A stretch of 64,000 nucleotides of DNA from G963677325 sp963677325 (GCA_963677325.2 CAXXGM010000006.1:1-64000), one strand, 5' to 3'; counted from the first letter of the stretch, positions 1-6,975 are shown. Numbers and translations: made by a program. Notes: generated from the letters alone by a model not told the origin.

Positions 1-366
1 GCTGACGATCTGGCGCCTTTCTATCACACCCGGAAATGGAAATACCTGATTGATTTCAATACTGAAATCCAGGATGTAATCCTTGATTTAATCAAAATAG
101 AACCGGGAATTGCCTTTACAGAATCCTATCTGAAAGCGGAAGATGTTGCTGAAGACACAAAGGATTTCCGCTACACGATTCATCCTAAATTGCATAAACA
201 GGAAGCAGATGAAGATTTCGAAATCATACCCTATTCACAGGTCTTCCAGGATAAAGCCCCATTCTGTCCGAATCTGAGTATATTGGATCTTTTGTTGAAC
301 GAAGGCCCCGAAACCGTATCTGTTCTTAAAGCCAGCATAAAACAGGCAGTGAAGGGTGAACAGTAA
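1..366 (+). CDS. WbqC family protein, 3' part only
   Basis: The first frame is open from the window edge to a TAA at 364-366 and gives about 121 residues. They match the C-terminal half of WbqC-like proteins: a 'TESY' motif, then 'DFRYTIHPK', then 'YSQVFQDKAPFCPNLSILD' and 'LLNEGPE', in the family order. WbqC proteins are found in surface-polysaccharide and N-acyl-sugar gene neighbourhoods; their chemistry is not well defined. The N-terminal half lies outside the window. A second, complete WbqC gene lies at 54511-55251 but belongs to a different branch. Family call is strong, role is uncertain. Confidence 0.8.
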   Translation, partial: ADDLAPFYHTRKWKYLIDFNTEIQDVILDLIKIEPGIAFTESYLKAEDVAEDTKDFRYTIHPKLHKQEADEDFEIIPYSQVFQDKAPFCPNLSILDLLLNEGPETVSVLKASIKQAVKGEQ

Positions 367-380
367 AAAGCTCCGCTGCA

Positions 381-404
381 GCACGATTTTATCGTGTGGC
401 TCTG
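381..404. repeat. Palindromic repeat, single copy (GCACGAT...ATCGTG type)
   Basis: GCACGATTTTATCGTG followed by TGGCTCT lies just after the WbqC stop codon. Almost the same text recurs at 624-646, where it forms one arm of an inverted pair. It may act as a weak hairpin at the end of the WbqC transcript. Confidence 0.5.
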
Positions 405-547
405 TTTCAAGCTTCCCTGAAAATCCCCCCCCCTCCGTCCGGATTCTTTATTTAACCGAATCTTTTTTATAATATTTTCTTTATTATTTGTTTGTAATAA
501 TAATTCTGTTTAGTAGTTTTGAACTAACCAATCAGAACCAATTAATT

Positions 548-887
548 ATGGAAACTTACAACGACCTCATTTTACAATTTGAGAAAATCAAAACACAGCC
601 CGTTACTCCCGAACGCAGCTGCCGCACGATTGTATCGTGTGGCTCTATTACTAATAAAACCACGCGATACAATCGTGCGGTAGCCAGGGGAATAAGTATC
701 ACGGCTCAATAGGAAGATCACCTACTTAACTGAAAAAATTAAAAAATTAAATAATAACCAACATCAAAAAATTAAATCCTGTAAAATAAGATTAAATCTA
801 AAAGAAACGGAAAATGAAATTTACTCGTCAGTTGATGATTTTTATGATCTTGATGATATTAAAAAAAGATTAAAAGCACTACCATAA
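548..887 (+). pseudogene. Possible small gene broken by a palindromic repeat
   Basis: An ATG at 548 opens a protein-like start (METYNDLILQFEKIK) that runs straight into the inverted repeat at 622-680 and then into non-protein-like text. Downstream, in another frame without a start, an acidic protein-like tail ending in 'DDFYDLDDIKKRLKALP' reaches a stop at 885-887. The simplest reading is one small gene of unknown function interrupted by the repeat. Both halves are short, so chance cannot be excluded. Confidence 0.2.
622..680. repeat. Inverted repeat pair, CCGCACGATTGTATCG type
   Basis: CCGCACGATTGTATCGTGTGG at 622-642 is matched by its reverse complement at 660-680 with one mismatch, leaving a 17-nt loop. 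Each arm is itself palindromic around GATTGTATCG. It is one of many short palindromic families in this genome and lies inside a possible small ORF beginning at 548. Confidence 0.75.
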
Positions 888-1127
888 ACAGTTTTCAAAG
901 TAAATGATAGCACATTAATTGACTGTACATCTTTATTTTACAATAATTATTTTACAAGATGCAACCTTAATATCAATTTTGAACGGGAAATTTATACAAA
1001 TTATAGTCTTTTGTAATTATTTCTAAAAAAGTACATCAAAAATATCAATTTCTGTCGAAACATTGATATGCTTGTAAAAGAATTGATATATAGTTAGTTA
1101 TCCTTACTTCCATTGATTTTTATTGTA
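888..1127. other. AT-rich gap with four ATATCAAT/ATTGATAT motifs
   Basis: No gene is visible here. TATCAAT at 971-977, ATATCAAT at 1042-1049, and ATTGATAT at 1062-1069 and 1082-1089 lie just upstream of the promoter of the 1213 gene. The same words occur beside the Fnr-type site near 24.2 kb. In such AT-rich DNA this may be chance. Confidence 0.3.
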
Positions 1128-1152
1128 TACTTTTGCCTTTGTCAATGACAAA
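1128..1152 (+). promoter_or_regulatory. Promoter -7 element plus palindromic operator of the replication-like module
   Basis: TACTTTTG at 1128-1135 fits the Bacteroidota -7 consensus TAnnTTTG; no good -33 TTG sits at normal distance. Immediately after it, covering the expected start of transcription, is the perfect palindrome TTTGTCAATGACAAA (1138-1152). A repressor bound there would block initiation. The half-site TTTGTCAA is the same word found in the boxes at 3988-4160, so one DNA-binding protein of the module may use both. Confidence 0.5.
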
Positions 1153-1212
1153 TAAAGGGGTAAAGGTAGTGCACACCTAAACCCATATTATTAAACATAA
1201 ATTAATAATTTT

Positions 1213-1830
1213 ATGGACAGTTTAGTATTAAAATCATTGAAAAAAAAGGGGGAAAGTTTTGCTAATTCATTACCACGTGAGACCGCCATTCTAAGGTCTC
1301 ATCTTTCCCGCTTTCAGCGGATGCTTATCCAGAACCTTGAACGGACCGATGATCCTTTCACCGAAGAGGAGGCCTTTTTATTCTCTACCGTAGCGCTGGC
1401 AAAATTCCTTAACTGCAGCCTCTCAACCGGCAAACGCCTAATAAAAAAAGGGCTGATCAAAAAGCACCGCCACGGGAATCATGTGTTTTACGTATTATCG
1501 GAAGTGCTCAAAGCGATCGACGATCACCCACAGATTGCCGCTTACCTCACCCGCAGCCCCAAACCCAGAAAACCGGTTGTGCCGAAAATCTATTACCGGT
1601 GCTTTCTCTCACCGGGTGAATGCCTGTTTGTCGATGTCCGCCACCAGGGATGGGAAGCTTCCATCGTTTGTAACCCTGATCTTTGGGGCAGGCAAGAGGA
1701 AATCGAAAACCTCGTCCATACGATCGTCGATATCCGCCATTCCATCCGGCCATTCCGGATTGCAACATCGCGGCCTGTGGCTGCAGAATCTGCGAACTGT
1801 TTTAATCAACCTTCTAAAAAATCAGCCTAA
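1213..1830 (+). CDS. Putative DNA-binding protein of an accessory module
   Basis: A 205-residue protein without signal peptide or membrane segments. Residues about 50-100 look like a winged-helix or excisionase-type DNA-binding domain: 'STVALAKFLNCSLSTGKRLIKKGLI' in pattern, followed by a basic wing 'KKHRHGNHVFYV'. No recognised family was found for the rest. The ATG follows a promoter and palindromic operator closely, and the stop codon overlaps the start of the primase-like gene (TAATG), so the two are co-translated. It is a candidate regulator of the module or replication initiator. Function is inferred from fold and position only. Confidence 0.6.
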   Translation: MDSLVLKSLKKKGESFANSLPRETAILRSHLSRFQRMLIQNLERTDDPFTEEEAFLFSTVALAKFLNCSLSTGKRLIKKGLIKKHRHGNHVFYVLSEVLKAIDDHPQIAAYLTRSPKPRKPVVPKIYYRCFLSPGECLFVDVRHQGWEASIVCNPDLWGRQEEIENLVHTIVDIRHSIRPFRIATSRPVAAESANCFNQPSKKSA

Positions 1831-2837
1831 TGTCAGATAAAAACATCATCAGTTTTTTCAACAGTTTAACCCGTGTTACCCCGACTGTTGCCGTGAGCCT
1901 TGCCTTTATCTACAACCTGATCAAAGGTGACACGTTAAAGGATCTTACCCTGAAAATCAGGCAGGATATCAGCCTGAAAAAGAAATTGGCCTGCGTTACC
2001 TTTGCCGGAGAATTTTTCCGCCGCTGCAAGGACGGTTTAAAAGAGTGGGCATCCCTGGTGGCCATCGATATTGATCACCTGGATTTCACCCCGGCCCTGA
2101 AAGAGCGGCTATCGAAGGACTGTTTCCTGAATCCGGTGCTTGTTTACGTTACCCCCAGCGGAGAAGGACTGCGCCTCGTGGTCAGGGTAAAGGGAGGCAC
2201 GGCGGATAAGTACGGATTGTATTATGAATTAATAAGCTTTTATCTTCAGGGAGCCTACGGTATTCCCGTGGACGGGGCCTGCAGCGATGTGTCGAGGCTG
2301 TCGTTTATCTGCTGGGATCCTGAGGTTTACTTCTTTGAAGACGGGTTCGTCAGCGAAGAATCCCTGCTCAGGCTGCAGCCAAAGACGGAAGAAAGGCAGG
2401 AAACGGAGAAAATGACGAAAGAGACGCCCCCCGGCGTCTCTTTCGTCTTCGTTGATGCTTTAAGGGAGCGCCGTAAATCAGCCGTGAGAAACCTTCCCCC
2501 CGCGTATTCTCCTTCTGATCCAAAGCCAAGCGAATTGCTCAACCGCATTCCCGCTGTGCATGCGCTGGCGGAAGATGCGCTCAGGAGGCATGGCTGGAAA
2601 CAGAAAGGTGAGCTCTGGACACGGGCCGGGAAAGAACTGCGCGAAGGGAGCAGCGCCAAATACAACCTCTACCCTGCTGAAGGAATTCACATCATGACCA
2701 ATTTCAGCTCCAATGCCAGGCCTTTCCTGAAAAACAAGGGGTATTCAGACGTCCAGATTATCTCAGAGCTTGATTATAACGGCGATTTTAAACAATGCAT
2801 CGGCGATCTGGCGCACAAATACCTGAACTCCAATTAG
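1830..2837 (+). CDS. BT4734/VirE_N-type primase-like protein
   Basis: A 335-residue protein whose first 180 residues match the BT4734-like/VirE N-terminal family, which has been linked to the archaeo-eukaryotic primase fold of mobile elements. The acidic motif 'AIDIDHLD' lies at about residues 78-85 and 'SGEGLRLVV' at about 110-118, resembling the hhhDhD and second catalytic motifs of such primases. A proline-rich linker (about 185-225) leads to a separate C-terminal domain. There is no helicase domain here; the next gene supplies an ATPase. The start overlaps the preceding stop. Enzyme activity is inferred, not shown. Confidence 0.75.
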   Translation: MSDKNIISFFNSLTRVTPTVAVSLAFIYNLIKGDTLKDLTLKIRQDISLKKKLACVTFAGEFFRRCKDGLKEWASLVAIDIDHLDFTPALKERLSKDCFLNPVLVYVTPSGEGLRLVVRVKGGTADKYGLYYELISFYLQGAYGIPVDGACSDVSRLSFICWDPEVYFFEDGFVSEESLLRLQPKTEERQETEKMTKETPPGVSFVFVDALRERRKSAVRNLPPAYSPSDPKPSELLNRIPAVHALAEDALRRHGWKQKGELWTRAGKELREGSSAKYNLYPAEGIHIMTNFSSNARPFLKNKGYSDVQIISELDYNGDFKQCIGDLAHKYLNSN

Positions 2838-2967
2838 AGATTCCTCACTCCGCTTCGCTTCATTCGGAATGACAATTAAGCGAATTTTTTAGGGTATGGG
2901 GCGGCTTCGCCGCCCCATACCCGCCCTCTAAGATGAAATGTCATTCCGAACGAAGTGAGGAATCTCT
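2837..2967. repeat. Inverted repeat GAGATTCCTCAC / GTGAGGAATCTC with inner GC hairpin
   Basis: GAGATTCCTCACTCC at 2837 and its partner ending GTGAGGAATCTC at 2967 carry matching 'CATTCGGAATGACA' / 'TGTCATTCCGAACG' arms. Between them, 2892-2922 forms a perfect 14-bp GC-rich hairpin with a TTC loop. It lies between the primase-like and ATPase genes and may act as a terminator or an mRNA-stabilising structure. This repeat type is widespread in Bacteroidota genomes. Confidence 0.8.
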
Positions 2968-2971
2968 CCGC

Positions 2972-2999
2972 AATTCTTAATTCTTAATTCTTAATTCTA
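2972..2999. repeat. Tandem AATTCTTA repeat abutting a start codon
   Basis: Just over three copies of AATTCTTA run directly into the ATG of the ATPase gene at 2999, leaving no room for a Shine-Dalgarno sequence. A shorter copy lies at 6140-6153. Confidence 0.7.
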
Positions 3000-3979
3000 T
3001 GACAGACAATACAAATAATTATTTCCACGTCCGCCCCATCGCCCAGGTGATCGAGGAGGGCAGGCTTGAAAAACCCCGCCGCAAGATCGTCGGCGCCTTT
3101 GTTTACGAAAATACGGTCAGTTATTTTTATGCTCCGCCCAATTACGGAAAGTCGATGGCCGTGTTTCAATTCGCACACGCAGCAGCGACAGGTACGAGCG
3201 TGGCCGGCTGTTCTGCCTTGCTCAATGAATGCGAGCCCAAGGTGGTGCTGGCAGTCGATTTGGAAAACGATGCACAAACCCTCTATGAACGGCATGAACA
3301 GGTGATCGCCTCGGGAGACCCCCTGCTGCTTGAAAACCTCATCTACCTGCACGAACCGGTTTCGGAAAGGCCGTTGTTTAATTACGACCTTCTTTTGAAG
3401 ATCCTGGATATAGCCGTCGAGAAAAAGGCGGAGCTGATCATTATTGACAATATATCCAAGCTGCTTCCCGATCTGCTGAAAGCCGAGGAAGTGACCCGCT
3501 TTATCGAGTTCCTCAACCGCATGAGAATCCAGACGGGCGCGTCGATCGTGATCATCGCCCACACGGTGAAATTCAATCCGGCGGTGGCGGTGCTCCCCAC
3601 CTCGTTTTACGGTTCCTCGATGATCGGGAACTTTTTCAAGGAGATCTTTTACCTCGATAAAACACGGGATGGAAGGTATTTTTTCTGCCATGCAAAGACC
3701 AAACACCGCGAGATTTACAATGAAAGTGTGCCGGTCGTTACCCTTGGCGATCACCCGGTGGTGGGTACCGGTTTCACGTACGAGGCGCTCTTTCCGTTAA
3801 GCGATGTTCAGCTCCCTTTGAGCACAGCCCCCGAAAAGAGTACCCGGAAATACAGCCTGTCGAATTACCGGAGCGAGTTGGCAAGGATCGAGCAGATGGG
3901 CATTAAACGAAATACCATCGCCGAAATGTGTAACGTCACCCGCGCAGCAATCAGCAAGATACTCAGCGCTCCCGATTGA
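2999..3979 (+). CDS. RepA/KaiC-like RecA-fold ATPase (AAA_25 type)
   Basis: A 326-residue P-loop ATPase. The Walker A motif 'APPNYGKS' is at residues 45-52, 'VVLAVDLEN' follows at 82-90, and a Walker B strand 'LIIIDN' is at 146-151; this order fits hexameric plasmid RepA helicases and their relatives. The last 26 residues ('TIAEMCNVTRAAISKIL') look like a helix-turn-helix, so it may also bind DNA. It follows the primase-like gene and lies just before a dyad-symmetric box array, consistent with a replication role. Helicase activity is inferred; a regulatory ATPase is the alternative. Confidence 0.75.
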   Translation: MTDNTNNYFHVRPIAQVIEEGRLEKPRRKIVGAFVYENTVSYFYAPPNYGKSMAVFQFAHAAATGTSVAGCSALLNECEPKVVLAVDLENDAQTLYERHEQVIASGDPLLLENLIYLHEPVSERPLFNYDLLLKILDIAVEKKAELIIIDNISKLLPDLLKAEEVTRFIEFLNRMRIQTGASIVIIAHTVKFNPAVAVLPTSFYGSSMIGNFFKEIFYLDKTRDGRYFFCHAKTKHREIYNESVPVVTLGDHPVVGTGFTYEALFPLSDVQLPLSTAPEKSTRKYSLSNYRSELARIEQMGIKRNTIAEMCNVTRAAISKILSAPD

Positions 3980-3987
3980 TTTTTGGA

Positions 3988-4160
3988 GTTAACAAAAATA
4001 CCCTTCTAAGTTATTGTTTATTAATAATATATATAAAAAAGAGTTAACAAACAGTTGACAAAATCAAAGAAAAGCACTATCGTCATTTGTCAACCAAATG
4101 TCAACTAAATATTTTATAAGTAATTAATATACAATATAATAAAGGTCTTTTTTTGTCAAC
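3988..4160. repeat. Dyad-symmetric array of six GTTRACAAA boxes
   Basis: GTTAACAAA at 3988-3996 and 4043-4051 and GTTGACAAA at 4054-4062 are mirrored by AATGTCAAC at 4097-4105 and TTTGTCAAC at 4086-4094 and 4152-4160. All three pairs share one centre at 4074, and spacings within each half are 55 and 11 bp. The flanking text is also partly palindromic (TATTGTTTATTAAT against its inverted partner), so the whole is an imperfect 173-bp palindrome. It is AT-rich and lies between the ATPase and helix-turn-helix genes. It could be an origin, an operator, or a miniature mobile palindrome. Confidence 0.6.
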
Positions 4161-4225
4161 TGAAAATAAGTATCGTGAGAAATATTCATCAAGATTTTTA
4201 ACCCAAAAATGATCATAAAAATACC

Positions 4226-4570
4226 ATGGAAGAAATATTTGAAATCGTAAAAGCTGTTAACCGGCTGAAAGAAATGATCATTGAACTGATCGGCAAAATA
4301 GATTTGGTTTTAAAATCGCCTGTTGCCGGGCAACCTTGTAGAGACGCAAGGCCTTGCGTCTCAGATAGAGACGCGATAAATCGCGTCTCTACGGCGGATG
4401 GCTACGTAGAAGAGGGGGCCTGCCGGATCCTGCATATTAGTCCTCGCACCCTGGCTTATCTCCGTGCAGACGGATCAATACCTTACATTAAAAAAGGAAA
4501 GAGAATTCAGTATCTGGCCAGTGATTTGTGCTCCTATATGGAACAGATCAAAATCAGGGACAGGCTTTAG
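4226..4570 (+). CDS. Helix-turn-helix (HTH_17/excisionase-like) protein
   Basis: A 114-residue protein. Residues 1-31 form a predicted amphipathic helix or coiled coil, typical of Bacteroidota proteins in this class. Residues 60-110 carry an excisionase/MerR-like domain: 'ACRILHISPRTLAYLRADG', then the wing 'IPYIKKGKRIQY', then 'LASDLCSYM'. The linker between them (about 38-56) is encoded by a GTAGAGACGC-type palindromic repeat kept in frame. It may regulate the module or help a missing recombinase. The domain call is good; the target is unknown, although GTTRACAAA boxes lie 66 bp upstream. Confidence 0.75.
   Translation: MEEIFEIVKAVNRLKEMIIELIGKIDLVLKSPVAGQPCRDARPCVSDRDAINRVSTADGYVEEGACRILHISPRTLAYLRADGSIPYIKKGKRIQYLASDLCSYMEQIKIRDRL
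4338..4392. repeat. GTAGAGACGC palindromic repeat inside a coding region
   Basis: GTAGAGACGCAAGG with CCTTGCGTCTC is joined to AGAGACGCGATAAATCGCGTCTCTAC-type text, giving two adjacent palindromes bounded by GTAGAGACGC and GCGTCTCTAC. It lies in frame in the linker of the 4226 protein. Further copies follow at 4671-4722. Confidence 0.8.
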
Positions 4571-4722
4571 GTCTTCACATTCAACCCCTTCGGGGCTGGA
4601 GGCAGATAGGATGCGATTGCCTCCGGCTTCACCGGAGGTTATGCACGTTAAAGCCCTTCGGGCTACATAAAGACGCACCGCCGTGCGTCTCTACGTAGAG
4701 ACGCGATTAATCGCATCTCTAC
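4571..4722. repeat. Cluster of palindromic repeats downstream of the HTH gene
   Basis: This gene-free stretch has small hairpins CCCCTTCGGGG (4586-4596), CTCCGG/CCGGAG (4621-4637) and AGCCCTTCGGGCT (4652-4664), then two GTAGAGACGC-type palindromes (4671-4694 and 4695-4722). The last is nearly perfect around ATTAAT. No ORF of note. Confidence 0.75.
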
Positions 4723-4757
4723 CTGCACACAACTGCACAGCACTGCATACAACTGCA
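4723..4757. repeat. 10-bp tandem array of CTGCA
   Basis: CTGCA begins at 4723, 4733, 4743 and 4753, an exact 10-bp period, with variable bases between. It lies 65 bp before the 11-bp array at 4822. Confidence 0.65.
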
Positions 4758-4821
4758 AATATCCCTAATCTTCAGGCTATTACCCCCATTCATCGTACCT
4801 TTATATCAATCGGGAACCCCT

Positions 4822-4865
4822 CGTGTTTGCGTCGTACCAAGTCCGTATCAAGTCCAGTATGATGC
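4822..4865. repeat. 11-bp phased array A (CGTACCAAGTC type)
   Basis: CGTGTTTGCGT, CGTACCAAGTC, CGTATCAAGTC and a degenerate fourth unit CAGTATGATGC follow head to tail. CGT occurs at 4822, 4833 and 4844. It is followed by GCCAGGGA, echoing the GGCCAGGG before arrays B and D. It lies 100 bp upstream of the DUF6266 gene. Confidence 0.65.
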
Positions 4866-4966
4866 TCACGCCAGGGACCGGAGAATTGGAGTATGAGGTA
4901 TGCAAATGTCTAGGAATAATTAAAGAGAACATTTTATTACTAACAGCAAACTAAATTTAAAGCAAA

Positions 4967-5608
4967 ATGGGAACAATTAAACAAGGAGTGTTAGGCGGTT
5001 TCTCGGGAAAGGTAGGAACCGTAATCGGGGGAACCTGGAAGGGGATCTCCTACATGAGGGGCATCGCAGCCAGCGTGAGCAATCCGCAGACGGCAGGCCA
5101 GCTGGCGCAAAGGCAGAAATTCTCAGTCACCATGGGCTTTTTGCAGCCACTGAGTGAATTCCTGAAAACAGGGTTCAAAAACTACGCGGTGAAAAAGACC
5201 GGGATCAATGCCGCGATGGGGTATAACATCAAAAATGCGATTACCGGGGCGTACCCCAATTTCGCCATCGACTATCCGAATGCATTGGTCAGCCGGGGTT
5301 CTCTGCCTGCAGCCCTCAACCAGGCAGCTGCCGCAGGGGTGGCCGGGACGGTGACCTTCACCTGGGACGACAATTCGGGCGAGGTAGGGGCCAGCGCCCA
5401 GGACAAGACCCTGCTGGTGGTGTACAACCCTGTGAAGCACCAGGCTGTAACGGTCAACGAGCTGGCCGAGCGTGCCGACGGCACCCAGACGGTCACCGTG
5501 CCCGACAGCTGGTCGGGGGATCTGGTGCAGTGCTACATGGCCTTTATCAATGCCAAGGGCGATGATGTAGCCAGCAGCCGGTTTGCAGGGGCGGTAACGG
5601 TGGTGTAG
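4967..5608 (+). CDS. DUF6266 family protein
   Basis: A 213-residue protein starting 'MGTIKQGVLGGFSGKVGTV', the signature N-terminus of DUF6266, a Bacteroidota family of unknown function. A second conserved block 'SNPQTAGQLAQRQKFS' follows at about 43-58. The C-terminal half (from about residue 112) resembles an immunoglobulin-like or fibronectin-like beta sandwich, by its 'TVTFTWDDNS' and 'LLVVYNP' strand pattern. There is no signal peptide. The gene is clearly more GC-rich than the surrounding genome, which suggests transfer. It sits at the end of a replication-like module. No function should be assigned. Confidence 0.8.
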   Translation: MGTIKQGVLGGFSGKVGTVIGGTWKGISYMRGIAASVSNPQTAGQLAQRQKFSVTMGFLQPLSEFLKTGFKNYAVKKTGINAAMGYNIKNAITGAYPNFAIDYPNALVSRGSLPAALNQAAAAGVAGTVTFTWDDNSGEVGASAQDKTLLVVYNPVKHQAVTVNELAERADGTQTVTVPDSWSGDLVQCYMAFINAKGDDVASSRFAGAVTVV

Positions 5609-5810
5609 GCTTTAGGCTGTAGGCTTTAGGCTGTAGGCAGGGTTTTTCCATTGCCGTCAGTTTTAACTGACGGGAAGATGTAAGTTCTTTAAATGGCTTT
5701 AGCCACATCTGTTTATTGATTCAATAAAATGCGGCTAAAGCCTCTTTCAGCATAAATTCAGGTCCGTCAGCTAAAGCAGACGGCAATAGAGCAAGAACTT
5801 ACATTTAAAT
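5605..5810. repeat. Tandem GGCTTTAGGCTGTA repeat and nested palindrome
   Basis: Two copies of GGCTTTAGGCTGTA (from 5608) follow the DUF6266 stop. Then 5650-5804 forms a nested inverted repeat: TTGCCGTCAG...CTGACGG near 5651-5673 against CCGTCAG...GACGGCAA at 5764-5786, an inner TGGCTTTAGCCA, and outer ATGTAAGTTCTT / AAGAACTTACAT arms. No coding sense is visible. Confidence 0.75.
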
Positions 5811-5834
5811 TCTTAACTAAAAAATATTTATATC

Positions 5835-6095
5835 ATGAAAAACATTAAAATCTTCATCATCGCAATAATTACCTTCTTATTGTTTTTTGCAGGGTGTATC
5901 GTGAATATCAACAGCGACAGCACGATGGTTCTGCCGTCGGAGCACCCGGGGATTTTCAAGGTAGCTGCAGGGGCGCTGATCGCCATCTACGAACTGGTGG
6001 TCAGGATCATCCCTACCGTGGGAGATTATTCGGGGATATCGTGGATAATCAAGACATTGAAGAAGATATCGGATGCGCTGAACGCAAGGAGATAG
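5835..6095 (+). CDS. Small lipoprotein-like membrane protein
   Basis: An 86-residue protein. Residues 1-20 are a signal sequence ending in a lipobox-like 'LLFFAGC', which predicts a lipoprotein with Cys at about 21. A second hydrophobic segment (about 45-61) lies before a positively charged tail. It is the last gene of the accessory module, 226 bp after DUF6266. The size and two hydrophobic stretches also resemble small phage membrane proteins such as holins, but no motif decides this. Confidence 0.55.
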   Translation: MKNIKIFIIAIITFLLFFAGCIVNINSDSTMVLPSEHPGIFKVAAGALIAIYELVVRIIPTVGDYSGISWIIKTLKKISDALNARR

Positions 6096-6155
6096 AAGTG
6101 ATGTGCTGATTGGTTGAGGTGCTGATGTGCTGAATGGTTCAATTCTTAATTCTAA

Positions 6156-6417
6156 ATAAGGTAATAACGTGAGTTCGATATAAGTAATATTAAAAGTGAC
6201 ATCTGGTTTGTTTGATTCAAATTTCGTTTTGGTAACCTAATCTGGTGAAAACACCTAAGTAGAAGATGGAAATCCCACGACATTCCTGACCTAATTACCT
6301 AATTTATTAATTTAGATTAGGTAATTAGGTAAAATATAGAGGTATTCGATCTCCTACTTAGGTGTTTTCGACAGATTAGGTTATCTATTCCTTACATCGA
6401 ACTCACGTTAATAAGGT
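6156..6417. mobile_element. MITE-like palindromic element, composite copy
   Basis: Outer arms TAACGTGAGTTCGATATAAG (6165-6184) and its reverse complement at 6392-6411 differ at one base. ATAAGG at 6156-6161 and 6412-6417 may be a target duplication. Inside lies a second palindrome (about 6234-6383) with arms AACCTAATCTGGTG / GATTAGGTT. The inner palindrome occurs alone at 7229-7378 and the outer type alone at 28100-28321, so this copy looks nested. No transposase is encoded. Confidence 0.65.
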
Positions 6418-6490
6418 TGGTTTGTTTTTTGTTTCTTCAATTCTCTACTAAGGTTAAAAGAATAGGATAAGGTTTTAATATAATGGACTT

Positions 6491-6537
6491 CATTATCCAT
6501 TATCCATTGTCCATTATCCATTATCCATTATCCATTG
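6491..6537. repeat. Simple repeat (CCATTATCCATTGT type)
   Basis: Repeated CCATTATCCATT/CCATTGTCC text supplies the last codons and stop of the minus-strand Nudix gene. The same text follows the C1 peptidase and four-helix-bundle genes near 11.55 and 11.98 kb. Confidence 0.75.
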
Positions 6538-6975
6538 CCTTAAGTCTACAAACCTACTTATTACTTCCCCGTGATCAAAGGCCAGCTCGGGCAAAGCATC
6601 CAAAGGAAACCATCTCGCATCCTGTGCATCATCGCTTCCTTTTACCGGTAAAATTTTATCCGTAAAACCATAATGAACAACTGAAATGGTTCTTTCCCTT
6701 GGGTCCCTGTCAGGGGCATCAAACACCCGGAACTGCTCCAGATCGATTCCCTCAACCCCGGTTTCCTCTTTTAATTCACGGGCAGCAGCTTCTTTCAAGG
6801 TTTCATGCACATCAACAAATCCTCCCGGCAGTGCCCATTTCCCTTTATAAGGATCGTTTTTCCGCTGGATAAGGAGAACGGAAACCGGAGACTGGAGACC
6901 GGAGACCGCTTTGCGTGCAATCACAATGGCATCAACGGTCAAGGCTGGCCTGGGGTATTTGTAGCAATATTCCAT
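6514..6975 (-). CDS. Nudix hydrolase
   Basis: The Nudix box is complete: 'GGFVDVHETLKEAA' then 'RELKEETGV', matching GX5EX7REUXEEXGU. The upstream 'KGKWALPGGFVD' and the N-terminal 'YPRPALTVDAIVI' fit the ADP-ribose pyrophosphatase branch (COG1051) of about 150 residues. I place the start at the ATG ending at 6975; an upstream TTG would add three residues. The loop 'SGLQSPVS' is encoded by a GGAGACTGGAGACCGGAGA repeat, and the C-terminal 'IMDNG' plus stop comes from the simple repeat at 6491-6537. Likely substrate is a nucleoside diphosphate sugar or ADP-ribose; not resolved. Confidence 0.85.
   Translation of the reverse strand: MEYCYKYPRPALTVDAIVIARKAVSGLQSPVSVLLIQRKNDPYKGKWALPGGFVDVHETLKEAAARELKEETGVEGIDLEQFRVFDAPDRDPRERTISVVHYGFTDKILPVKGSDDAQDARWFPLDALPELAFDHGEVISRFVDLRQWIMDNG

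Noticed and set aside
2327..2665. Open frame on the minus strand within the primase-like gene
   Set aside because: Shadow of the real gene; Ser-rich product, no motif and no start signals.
2984..3754. Long open frame on the minus strand (256 codons)
   Set aside because: It is antisense to the ATPase gene, has codon use of a shadow frame and a product rich in His/Arg without any family features.
4822..4865. Possible CRISPR-like array
   Set aside because: Units are 11 bp head to tail with no unique spacers of 25-40 bp and no cas genes in the window; the same holds for the arrays at 25286, 41651 and 60515.
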